Of a stretch of 32,869 nt of DNA, positions 9,521 to 16,767 are shown one piece after another. The notes under the pieces were generated by a model. That model was given only the letters and a program-made list of their open reading frames with translations, did no database searches and was not told the origin of the DNA. The translations under genes were made by a program, and so were the position numbers. Every line of letters begins with the position of its first letter. Within the stretch, counting starts at the first letter, position 1. This DNA is from Streptomyces atratus (GTDB lineage: Bacteria > Actinomycetota > Actinomycetes > Streptomycetales > Streptomycetaceae). The stretch is taken from assembly GCF_014648655.1 (NCBI RefSeq), contig NZ_BMRN01000056.1:367-33235 (forward strand), read 5' to 3'.

Positions 9521-9594
9521 ACGGGCGAATTTCTCGAACGTAAATACGGCCCTGGCGTCCGGGCCAAGAGTCTCCTGCCTGGTCACTCTTGAAT

Positions 9595-9630
9595 CCACAC
9601 GTTCGAGTGGTTGACGACGTGTGGCACTCG
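9595..9630 (-). terminator. Overlapping inverted repeats after the minus-strand ORF
   Basis: Just past the stop codon at 9632-9634 are ccacacgt (9595-9602) paired with acgtgtgg (9617-9624), and a second alternative, cgagtg (9604-9609) paired with cactcg (9625-9630). The two hairpins cannot form together. Termination of the minus-strand ORF is the simplest role; an alternating structure is possible but unsupported. Confidence 0.35.
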
Positions 9631-9631
9631 A

Positions 9632-10162
9632 TCAGGGGCTTGCGCGGGCCTTCCACGGCCTTGGGGCGGGACGGTCACGCTCCAAGGCCGCCAACACCAG
9701 CTGACTGAGGCGGGCGGGGTAGGGGCGGGTTGCTGGGAATTGCTGTCCTAGGTAGTCCGTGGTGATCAGCGGAGCGTCCCGTCTCGGCACCTCGATGACG
9801 AGAGGGCCGCAGCGTGCCTCGAGATCCCCGAGCGTCCGCGGGTCGCACGCGGGCGAAGGCCCCGCGCGCAGGGAGCGGTTGTCGTACGGAACCAGCTCCA
9901 CCAGGTCGCGGCGGGTCAGGACGTCTCCCACAGGGCGGGGGGTGACCGCGCTGGTGTTGAGAATGACGCCGAGGCCGGTCTGGTGGCGCAGCCGGGCGGC
10001 CAGGCGGCGGAGGAGTTCCTCGGGACTGAAGGGGCAGCTCTTCCAGCAGCTGCCCGGCCGGCCGACGACGTTGGCCAGGGCTGTCTCCGCGTCGCCGATC
10101 GCGTCGGTCCGCCAGGACAGTTCGGCCGGGGACAGCACCCTCGACGATCGCAGTCGCAGCAA
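9632..10162 (-). CDS. Hypothetical protein, possibly a truncated C-terminal portion
   Basis: I do not recognise this family. The frame has strongly GC-biased third positions and stays open for 176 codons from a TTG at 10162, ending at TGA 9632-9634. The open frame continues upstream of the TTG for about 18 codons with protein-like sequence, then meets a stop. The true N-terminus may therefore be lost or in another frame: a second frame, starting around 10230, reads HPVVTLVSEAPVSLPEEPLPVAATAIVEGAV. Residues of note are a CWKSCPFSPEELLRRLAARL segment and VPRRDAPLITTDYLGQQFP. No signal peptide or membrane segment is evident. It could be a decayed gene, since the flanking DNA is full of inverted repeats. 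Confidence 0.45.
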   Translation of the reverse strand: MLRLRSSRVLSPAELSWRTDAIGDAETALANVVGRPGSCWKSCPFSPEELLRRLAARLRHQTGLGVILNTSAVTPRPVGDVLTRRDLVELVPYDNRSLRAGPSPACDPRTLGDLEARCGPLVIEVPRRDAPLITTDYLGQQFPATRPYPARLSQLVLAALERDRPAPRPWKARASP

Positions 10163-10188
10163 CGGGTAAAGGTTCCTCGGGGAGTGAA

Positions 10189-10244
10189 ACCGGGGCTTCG
10201 GAGACCAGGGTCACCACGGGGTGCCTGACGTCCGAAGCCCCGGT
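10189..10244. repeat. Perfect 14-bp inverted repeat with 28-nt spacer
   Basis: The arms accggggcttcgga (10189-10202) and tccgaagccccggt (10231-10244) are exact reverse complements. They sit at the 5' side of the minus-strand hypothetical ORF. They could form an attenuator or terminator hairpin, or be a duplicated fragment left by recombination. Confidence 0.6.
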
Positions 10245-10366
10245 GGCTAGGGGCGAATGGGGGACAGGGTCGACGCCCCGGCACGTCGAACTGCCGGTAT
10301 CGCAGGACCACTTAGGAGCTGACCACCAGCCTGCCCTGCCGTCATCTGTCGGGCCAGGTGCACGGG

Positions 10367-10494
10367 GGCTCATATCGAGGGTCATTCAGTTCCGCCTCCC
10401 ACTACGTGGCGAGCAGCCCCAAATCTGGGGCATTTCAGGACCAAATGCTGGTAGGTGGGTCGTCTCCTCGTGGGAATGACCCCCGATATGAGCC
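10367..10494. mobile_element. MITE-like element with 21-bp terminal inverted repeats
   Basis: Left arm 10367-10387 and right arm 10474-10494 are inverted copies of each other with one mismatch in 21 bases. They begin with ggctcatatcg and end with gggtcattc. Between them are 86 bases with no ORF and a smaller hairpin, gcccca-aatc-tggggc (10416-10431). The size and symmetry fit a miniature inverted-repeat element mobilised by a transposase elsewhere. I see no clear target-site duplication. A large regulatory cruciform upstream of the reductase gene is the alternative. Confidence 0.55.
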
Positions 10495-10644
10495 GTTGGG
10501 CAGCTGGATTTCCCGTTCGGACAAGTGCGACGGTGAGAGCGGGGCTGACGAGAGCCGCGCTCCGCCCCACTTCTCTCCAGATTCCCCGGTGCCTCATCGC
10601 TGTGCTGCACCACGGCGAGCCGAGTCGGCGCCCTGTCCTTCGCG

Positions 10645-11760
10645 ATGAGAGCGAGCCCCGTCGTGACCGCTTCACACCTGCCCCGGCGACGCCTGGTCGC
10701 CGGATGGGACGAGCACCCTCTCGGCGTCGGTTGCCGGCCCGTCGGGGGACCGGCAACCAATCTGGGCCACGCCGCGGGATGGGCCCCTGTGGACGACGAC
10801 TGCGCCGTTGATGCCCTCCTGCGCGCCCGCGAAGAGGGAGCGACTGTCTTCGACACCTCGGACGTCTACGGTCTCGGGCACTCCCAGAGGCTGCTGGGTC
10901 GCATGCTTGCCCAGGTGCCCCGCGAAAGCATCAGCATCACCAGCACGGTCGGGGCCTTCAGGGGCACCAGCGTCAACGCCTACCGCTCCCTCAATCTGCA
11001 CGGACAAGTCGAGCAGAGCCTTGAGAACCTCGGCGTGGAATCGCTGGATGTCCTGACACTGCACCACACCGACTTCGGCCCACGCGACCAGTACCTCCAA
11101 GAGGCACGGGAGACACTGGAGGCCCTGCGTGACCTCGGCAGGGTCAAGGCGCTCGGGATGAGGTCGCCCAACCGGCTGGCGGCAGGTACCGCAACCTCGG
11201 GCGACCGCAATCAGGTAAGCGCGGCTCGGTTCGCCTTCCTCGTCCAACAGTTCGGCCCCAAGGTCATCACCACCCCCTTCAGCCCCCTCAGCCAGCCACC
11301 CGAACCCGAGGCCGCCGACAGCGAAGACGACGAGGACATCTTCAGCTTCGCCCGTCGCCACGGCGTCGCCACCATGATCACCGAGCCTCTGGGCCTGGGA
11401 CTGCTCACCGGCAAATACCTTCCGGACACGGCCTTCGGCCCTGGCGACGTCCGCTCCCGCATCACCGCGCCGGTCTTGGACGCCGTCCAGCGACGCCTGC
11501 AGCCCTTGCGGGACCGGTTCGGACCCACCCCGCAAGACCTCGCCCGGGTCGCCCTCCACTACTGCCTCAAGCGCTGCCCGGACTCGATCGTTCTCACCGG
11601 ATTCACCAGTTCACAACAGGTGGCCGTGAACTACCAGGGCTTCAAGAACGAACTGAGCGAACCGGACTACGAATTCGTCGACGCCGCGTACACGGCCTTG
11701 CGAGCCGAGCTGGTAGAGCTCGGCCAGCTCCGCTCGAGGGATGCGGCGTCCGCGCCATGA
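10645..11760 (+). CDS. Aldo/keto reductase homologue lacking the catalytic lysine
   Basis: This 371-residue protein has the aldo/keto reductase TIM-barrel pattern: DTSDVYGLGHSQRLLGRML (Asp70, Tyr75), then LDVLTLHHTD (His140), and LEALRDLGRVKALGMRS. The family uses an Asp-Tyr-Lys-His tetrad with NADPH to reduce carbonyls. Here the strand that normally reads like ATKVG reads SITSTVG, so the lysine position holds a threonine (about T101). The enzyme may be inactive as a reductase or do other chemistry. An acidic insert (PEAADSEDDEDIF) lies near residue 230. The ATG at 10645 gives about 25 residues before the barrel; no clear ribosome site is seen, so a later start is possible. It lies 88 bases upstream of the deaminase-methyltransferase gene and probably shares its transcript. 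Confidence 0.8.
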   Translation: MRASPVVTASHLPRRRLVAGWDEHPLGVGCRPVGGPATNLGHAAGWAPVDDDCAVDALLRAREEGATVFDTSDVYGLGHSQRLLGRMLAQVPRESISITSTVGAFRGTSVNAYRSLNLHGQVEQSLENLGVESLDVLTLHHTDFGPRDQYLQEARETLEALRDLGRVKALGMRSPNRLAAGTATSGDRNQVSAARFAFLVQQFGPKVITTPFSPLSQPPEPEAADSEDDEDIFSFARRHGVATMITEPLGLGLLTGKYLPDTAFGPGDVRSRITAPVLDAVQRRLQPLRDRFGPTPQDLARVALHYCLKRCPDSIVLTGFTSSQQVAVNYQGFKNELSEPDYEFVDAAYTALRAELVELGQLRSRDAASAP

Positions 11761-11848
11761 ATCCCCGGACCGAGCCGGCCTGCCCACGCCCCCGAGGAGC
11801 GATGACGCCCCCCGCGCGTGCTGCGCAAGGTGAGAAATGGAGGCTCAC

Positions 11849-13096
11849 ATGAGCCCAAACAGTACCTATTGGATGAACTACGCCATTGGCGTCGCACAAA
11901 GGGCGCCACAATCAGGTCGGCGGGTCGGCGTTGCGCTCGTTTCTGAACACGACGAGTTGATTTGCTCCGCCTTCGAGGGCGAAGTACGCGGCGCATCCTG
12001 GTATCGCATTCTGCGGCGCAGGATGCAAGAACTCGGAACATCCAGCGCACACAGCGTATATCTGACGATCAACACCCTGTCAGCGGCCTCGTCGTTTGAG
12101 CTCGCCGAGCTCTTGAAGGAAGTGCGCGTCGACAGGGTCTATATCGGTCTGCCAGACCCCGTGCTGACGAATTACCTCGATGACGATCCCGTCACCGCAC
12201 GTGGTCATGTACACCGCTTCCCCGACGATTTGCAGCGCGAGATCCTCGAGCAGAATCGACACCTCTACGCAGTGAGCGAGCAGAGTATCGAGTGCAACCC
12301 CCACTACTCCACACATCGCATTAGTGAAGCCGTCTCCACCTGGCTGAGGTCGAGGGGGTTCGCGCTTTCCAGGAGTGATGTCAATGCGAACAGGGGGAGG
12401 TTTGCGCTCGCTTCTCTCATCTGCCAGAGGTATGGGATCGATTGCAAAGAGGCTGATCGCGCCGTAAACGACGCACTGTCCGAAGCGTTTGACGCGAAGT
12501 ACGGTACCTATGACTACGCGTACGACGCTCGTGCCGCCAACTTGAGGTGGACCGACGACTTCATGTCGGTTTACAGGAGGTCGTCCACAAGGTCGCTGTC
12601 TACCGTCAACATCCTCAACGTCGGCGTCGGAGCCGGTCACGAAGCAGCAGCTTTGTTTTCCGAATGCCCGCAGATCACCTTTGTTGACATCGCGGAAAGT
12701 GGCCTTGCGAATATAGGCGGACGCATTCCCTTGTCGAGAACTGTCGTCTCTGGCGCCGAAGACCTGTCTGCCCTACCGGAGAACAGTTACGACCTGTATG
12801 TCTCCTTGAGGACGTACAACTCGTCGTTCTTCGACACGTCCGCAGCGGCCTCAGAGGCGCACAGAGTACTGAAGCCCGGCGCGGTGATTATCGTCTCTGT
12901 AGCCAACGGATTTCTGTATACTCAGCGGGGCTGCGTCGTGCCAGGACTGATCATCCCCGGCACGGAGTTCGTCGACCTCTATCGCGGGATGGACACAGCC
13001 AATCTGATTGGCGCGAAGCTCGACTGTGCTGGATTTAAAGATATCCGAATGTTTCCAACAAGTGCCGAGATTTACCTGTCGGCCGTCACCGCCTAA
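11849..13096 (+). CDS. Degenerate RibD-like deaminase domain fused to a SAM-dependent methyltransferase
   Basis: The protein has 415 residues, starting at ATG 11849 with ggagg just upstream (a second ATG at 11837 is less well placed). Residues 1-130 follow the RibD/cytidine-deaminase pattern: WMNYAIGVAQRAPQSGRRVGVALVSEHDELI, then VYLTINTLSAASSFELAELLKEVRVDRVYIGLPDP. These match the family's TLEPC...C...L...G..RV...DP arrangement, but the zinc-binding HAE and PC..C residues are gone, so deamination is not expected. Residues about 250-360 are a class I methyltransferase: ILNVGVGAGHEAAALF (motif I), an acidic DIAESG after the second strand, and EAHRVLKPGAVIIVSVANG. The degenerate domain may bind a nucleobase or pteridine-like substrate for methylation. 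Codon use is less GC-biased than in the flanking genes, a hint of separate origin. Confidence 0.72.
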   Translation: MSPNSTYWMNYAIGVAQRAPQSGRRVGVALVSEHDELICSAFEGEVRGASWYRILRRRMQELGTSSAHSVYLTINTLSAASSFELAELLKEVRVDRVYIGLPDPVLTNYLDDDPVTARGHVHRFPDDLQREILEQNRHLYAVSEQSIECNPHYSTHRISEAVSTWLRSRGFALSRSDVNANRGRFALASLICQRYGIDCKEADRAVNDALSEAFDAKYGTYDYAYDARAANLRWTDDFMSVYRRSSTRSLSTVNILNVGVGAGHEAAALFSECPQITFVDIAESGLANIGGRIPLSRTVVSGAEDLSALPENSYDLYVSLRTYNSSFFDTSAAASEAHRVLKPGAVIIVSVANGFLYTQRGCVVPGLIIPGTEFVDLYRGMDTANLIGAKLDCAGFKDIRMFPTSAEIYLSAVTA

Positions 13097-13224
13097 CGTT
13101 TCCACCGTCCCTCCGGCCGGCCACGTTCGCGACGTCCCATCAGTTCTGCGGGAAGGCTGAATCGCAGACGGCCGGGTGCGACCGGGCTGTCCAGAGTGAC
13201 CAGCGTGAAGGAAGGGCTTCTGCA

Positions 13225-13941
13225 ATGAACGGGCGAACGACTGTTGCCCATCGGATCCTGCAGTTCAACGAGGAACTCGCGGGAACGACGCTTGAACTGC
13301 CTCCCGGATTCACGGTCATCAATCCGTTCAGCGGCCCCCAGCAGGAGCGTGTCTGCGAGGTGACGACTGCGTTCTACCACAAGTACTACGACGACCATGA
13401 GCCGCGCCGTCTGGTACTGGGGAGCTCGCCCGCCCGACGCGGCACGGCCGTGACCGGGGTCCCGTTCGAAGACGCCAAGCTCCTCGAAAGCGAAACGGGA
13501 GTCGATGTCGACGGTTATGCGGTGAGCCGGCCTTCCGCCGGGTTTCTGCACGACGTCATCAGGCGCTACGGGGGCCGCGACAGGTTCTATGCCGACTTCG
13601 TCATGAGTTTTGTGTGTCCTCTTGGCCTGGTGAGAACGAACCCCAAGGGAAACGAGGTCAATTGCAACTACTATGAAAACAAGAAGCTGCTGGAGCTCCT
13701 GCGCTCTTTCCTCGTGGACACCCTGGAACGCCAGCTGGCATTCGGAACTGACACCTCGGTGTGCTACTGCATTGGCAGTGGCGAGAACTTCAAGTTCCTC
13801 TCGAAGGTAAACGAGGGCCAGCGCTTCTTCCAGAGGATCGTGCCCTTGGAGCACCCGCGTTTCATCACTCAATACAATCGGGAGAGAGAGGAAGAATTCG
13901 CCGAAAAGTACCTCAGCGCTCTGCGCGGAGAAGGCGATTAG
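13225..13941 (+). CDS. SMUG2-like protein of the uracil-DNA glycosylase superfamily (DUF4918)
   Basis: The protein has 238 residues. The pattern follows the SMUG2/DUF4918 branch of the uracil-DNA-glycosylase fold: INPF near the start, RRLVLGSSPARRGTAVTGVPFEDAKLL in place of the motif-I GINPG region, PSAGFLHDVIRRYGG, a PLG segment, CIGSGENFKFLSKVNEGQRFF, and the closing IVPLEHPRFITQYNRERE. The family flips and excises damaged bases by N-glycosidic cleavage. Here the motif-I Asn-Pro-Gly reads Ser-Pro-Ala, which may change or abolish base excision. Placed among biosynthetic genes, it could act on a free nucleoside, hold a nucleobase, or protect DNA from the product. Start ATG 13225 has a purine-rich aaggaagg about 15 bases upstream. 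I am confident of the fold family and not of the activity. Confidence 0.78.
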   Translation: MNGRTTVAHRILQFNEELAGTTLELPPGFTVINPFSGPQQERVCEVTTAFYHKYYDDHEPRRLVLGSSPARRGTAVTGVPFEDAKLLESETGVDVDGYAVSRPSAGFLHDVIRRYGGRDRFYADFVMSFVCPLGLVRTNPKGNEVNCNYYENKKLLELLRSFLVDTLERQLAFGTDTSVCYCIGSGENFKFLSKVNEGQRFFQRIVPLEHPRFITQYNREREEEFAEKYLSALRGEGD

Positions 13942-14030
13942 TCGTGGCGTCCTCCGGAACGCTTCCTCTCAGCTGATTCGACGAAGGCTGTGTGCTCCCA
14001 ACGCGCTGGAACGAGAAGGAGAACAGTACA

Positions 14031-14810
14031 TTGGTGACAGAAGGCAGGGTCCTGGTCCACTTCGACTCGGAACGCGTTGGCGTTTACCGCTTCCAGAGCG
14101 GCGAGCTGAAGCTACTCAAAAGGGAGCGGCTCGCGTTTGGAGACAGCCTCGCCGGCGAGGTGCTGGCAGACAGCGTCGGCGAGTTCTGCGCCGGGCTCAA
14201 GGAGTTCAGCGAGGTTGTTGACAACAAGGGAACTCGACTGTACGCCACCGGGGTCTTCCAGCGGCTCCCGCAGCCGGAAGCGGCCGCACTGGTCAACAGC
14301 GTCTATGTCGACACCGGCCTCTATTTCAACATAGTGGGGCCTGAGCTGGAGCGGTTCTACCTGGAAACGGGCATGTCCGCATGTGGTTCGAACGGTATGA
14401 TGGAAGGCCTGGTCCGGCGGGAGTTCCGGAAGGCCGTCGTCTGCGGCAGCTTCCAGCAATCTCTGGGGTACATCGAGGACACCATCGCCCGTCTGCGCGA
14501 AAGCGGCACCGTAGTGCTCAGCCCTCGGAGCGCAAGGATCAAGCCGGAAACCGCGGGCACCGAATTCATCCTCTTCGACTACCAGGATTCGCTGAAGAAC
14601 GAACGCGACACGTGGCGGCACAAGTACGTGCATATGGACGCGTTCCGGCAAGCCGAAGCTGTTGTCGTATGCAACCCCGGCGGTCTCGTTGGAAACGGCA
14701 CCATCTTCGAGCTCGGCTTCATGTCCGCACTTTCCAAGAGGGTCATCTTCACGGAGGAGCCCCAGGGCGTTTCTGTCTTGTTCCCCTGTGAGGTCGGCCT
14801 GGATTCCTGA
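14031..14810 (+). CDS. Nucleoside 2-deoxyribosyltransferase-like protein with Ppx/GppA-like N-terminal domain
   Basis: The start is TTG 14031 (or GTG 14034), chosen for the aaggag 9 bases upstream; an earlier GTG at 13992 lacks such a site. The protein has 259 residues. The C-terminal ~125 residues match the deoxyribosyltransferase fold: KAVVCGSFQQSLGYIEDTIARLRESGTVVLSPRSA, a YVHMDAFRQAEAVVVCNPGG segment, then GNGTIFELGFMSAL, where the acidic residue of the ELG motif is kept. Members transfer or hydrolyse (deoxy)ribose on nucleobases. The N-terminal ~110 residues (LVHFDSERVGVYRF ... GTRLYATGVFQRL ... TGLYFNIVGPELERFYLE) resemble exopolyphosphatase/GppA sequences but lack much of that domain. 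I base this on pattern likeness only. It sits between the SMUG2-like gene and the acyl ligase gene. Confidence 0.72.
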   Translation: MVTEGRVLVHFDSERVGVYRFQSGELKLLKRERLAFGDSLAGEVLADSVGEFCAGLKEFSEVVDNKGTRLYATGVFQRLPQPEAAALVNSVYVDTGLYFNIVGPELERFYLETGMSACGSNGMMEGLVRREFRKAVVCGSFQQSLGYIEDTIARLRESGTVVLSPRSARIKPETAGTEFILFDYQDSLKNERDTWRHKYVHMDAFRQAEAVVVCNPGGLVGNGTIFELGFMSALSKRVIFTEEPQGVSVLFPCEVGLDS

Positions 14811-14982
14811 GCACACCCGCTGAGGGCTGCAGCACCCCACCCCGTTCTTGCATCCCCGGCCGGAACGAAGCGGCGTTTCGGCGAACGGCACAGGGCCGGG
14901 AGCAGGTCTCCGGCTCATCCTCGCTCTCTGTCCACCCAGATCTCACTTCTCGGCTACGAAGATACGGAAAGGACCCTCGCCG

Positions 14983-16767
14983 GTGCGCGATGCAGAACCC
15001 ATCGACATAGTGCGCGACAGGCTGCGAGAGATCGTGGCGTCTGTCCTTGAAGTGGAGAAGGAAGACATCGAGTCTGGTGCCCTGTTCTATGAGGAACTCG
15101 GAATGAGCTCCTTGGAAAAGGTTGCGGTCGCGGCCGCGATCGAGCGCGAGTTCGGAGCTTTGTCCGCTGAGGAAGCGGCAGCCCTCACCAGCCTGGACGC
15201 CGCGGTGTCCGTGCTCAGCGAGCGGGCGACAAGCCCCCAGGGTGTCGACCTGATCGACCGCCTGGTGGCGGGTCATGTCTCCGCCGACCGGGGCGAAAGG
15301 GCTAGCTACCTCGACCCCCAGGCCGGGGAGATCACCTACGCCGACCTCCTGGAGGCAGCACGCGGGTACGCGGGCGCCCTCAGGGCAGCAGGCGTGCCTG
15401 AGGGCGCCCGCGGCCTCCTGATCGCCGACGATTCCGTGGCGACCGTCGTCGCCGTCCTCGGCCTGTGGTGGCACGGCTGCGTCCCCGTGGTGATCAGCCC
15501 GATGCTCACGGACGACGAAGTCCGCTACATCGCCGAGAACTGCGCCGCCGCGATGGTGCACCTCGACGCAGCTCCCAAGCGGCAACGTGCCCTGGAAGAG
15601 CTGTTCGAGACGACACCCCAGTTCGCCGGCGCTGACGTCCGTGCTGCTCTGGCGACGGCCGAGCCCGGGCCCACACGGCGCCCGGAGGAGGCTGGGCCCC
15701 CGGCCGCGTGGGGTGCGGGGCGTGAGGCGCTCGTGCAGTACACCTCCGGAAGCACCGGCATGCCCAAGGGGGTGCGGCACTCGGCGGGCGCGATCGCGGC
15801 CATGGCAGACGGCATCGGCACGGTACTGGCACTGACTCCCGAGGACACCGTGCTGTCCACCGCCCGGATGTCCTTCGGCTACGGCTTCGGCAGCTCCGTC
15901 CTGTGCCCTCTGGCGGCCGGCTCCCGCGTCGCGCTCATCCGCGGACCTGTCGACGTTCACTCACTCACCGCCGCGATGCAGCGCCACCGGCCTACCGTGC
16001 TGTTCTCCGTCCCACGGCTCTACGCGGCGCTGCTGAACGCATCCGGGACGGCGCTCGCCTCCGACTCCGTGCGGCTGTGCGTGGCGGCGGGCGAGAATCT
16101 GCCGGGTCCGCTCAGCGAGCGGATCCGCACCGCCTTCCAGGCCGAGCTGCTCAACGGCCTCGGCGCTACCGAGGTGCTCTACATCGTCGTCGGCACGCCG
16201 CCGGGGAAAGAGCGCCCGGGAACATTCGGGGTCCCGGTGCCCGGGATCACCGCGACCGTCCGCGCCGTGGACGGCACGCCCGTCGCCGACGGGGAGGAGG
16301 GCCGACTGCACATCGCCGGCCCGACCGTCGCCCTCGGCTACATCGGCCGGCCGGAGGCCGCAGCGGTCACCTTCGCCGACGGCGGCGCCTACACCGGTGA
16401 CCTGGTGCGCCGCGCGCCGGACGGCACGTTCACCCATCTCTGCCGCACCGATGACCTGCTCAACCTGGGCGGCTACAAGGTCGTGCCGAGTGAGATCGAG
16501 AGCGTCATCCGCGTCGCTGAAGGGGTCCAGGACGGCGTGGTGGTCGGCTACCGCGATGCCGATGGCCTGGAGCAGGCCGTGGCGTATCTGGTAGCCCGGC
16601 CGGGATCCGACACGGCCATGGTGCGGCGCGCGGTGAACGCCGCGATCCGTAGCGGTCTTGCCGCCCACAAGCGCCCCGCCCGTCTCGAGTTCCTCGACAA
16701 GCTCCCGACCACGTCGACCGGCAAGCTGGCCGCCTTCGAGCTGAGGAAGGCGGCTACACAACCGTGA
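14983..16767 (+). CDS. Acyl carrier protein-acyl ligase fusion (AMP-dependent synthetase)
   Basis: The protein has 594 residues from GTG 14983 (aaagga about 12 bases upstream; an in-frame start at 14848 would add 45 unlikely residues). Residues 1-80 are a carrier protein: VRDRLREIVASVLEVEKEDI, then ELGMSSLEKV, with Ser43 at the phosphopantetheine position. Residues about 90-590 are an acyl-adenylating enzyme: YTSGSTGMPKGVRHS (P-loop), LNGLGATEVLYIV, YTGDLVRR, and the C-terminal LPTTSTGKL with its catalytic lysine. The layout resembles benzoate- or fatty acid-activating ligases. The enzyme probably activates a carboxylic acid and loads it onto its own carrier domain as the starter. The stop overlaps the GTG of the ketosynthase (GTGA). 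Confidence 0.88.
   Translation: MRDAEPIDIVRDRLREIVASVLEVEKEDIESGALFYEELGMSSLEKVAVAAAIEREFGALSAEEAAALTSLDAAVSVLSERATSPQGVDLIDRLVAGHVSADRGERASYLDPQAGEITYADLLEAARGYAGALRAAGVPEGARGLLIADDSVATVVAVLGLWWHGCVPVVISPMLTDDEVRYIAENCAAAMVHLDAAPKRQRALEELFETTPQFAGADVRAALATAEPGPTRRPEEAGPPAAWGAGREALVQYTSGSTGMPKGVRHSAGAIAAMADGIGTVLALTPEDTVLSTARMSFGYGFGSSVLCPLAAGSRVALIRGPVDVHSLTAAMQRHRPTVLFSVPRLYAALLNASGTALASDSVRLCVAAGENLPGPLSERIRTAFQAELLNGLGATEVLYIVVGTPPGKERPGTFGVPVPGITATVRAVDGTPVADGEEGRLHIAGPTVALGYIGRPEAAAVTFADGGAYTGDLVRRAPDGTFTHLCRTDDLLNLGGYKVVPSEIESVIRVAEGVQDGVVVGYRDADGLEQAVAYLVARPGSDTAMVRRAVNAAIRSGLAAHKRPARLEFLDKLPTTSTGKLAAFELRKAATQP

Larger units (their letters stand above)
9304..9631. other. Intergenic region upstream of the ABC operon
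   Basis: No gene is supported here. The region should carry the promoter of the minus-strand ABC-HIT-kinase operon and the 3' untranslated region of the minus-strand ORF at 9632-10162. It contains the perfect hairpin at 9500-9520 and the overlapping hairpins at 9595-9630, listed separately. I could not identify a convincing -35/-10 pair. Confidence 0.5.
10163..10644. other. Intergenic region rich in inverted repeats
   Basis: Apart from the 14-bp hairpin (10189-10244) and the 128-bp inverted-repeat element (10367-10494), no gene is supported. Short ORFs on both strands are shadows of low information. The 3' part should contain the promoter of the plus-strand reductase gene at 10645 and the genes after it. 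Confidence 0.45.
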
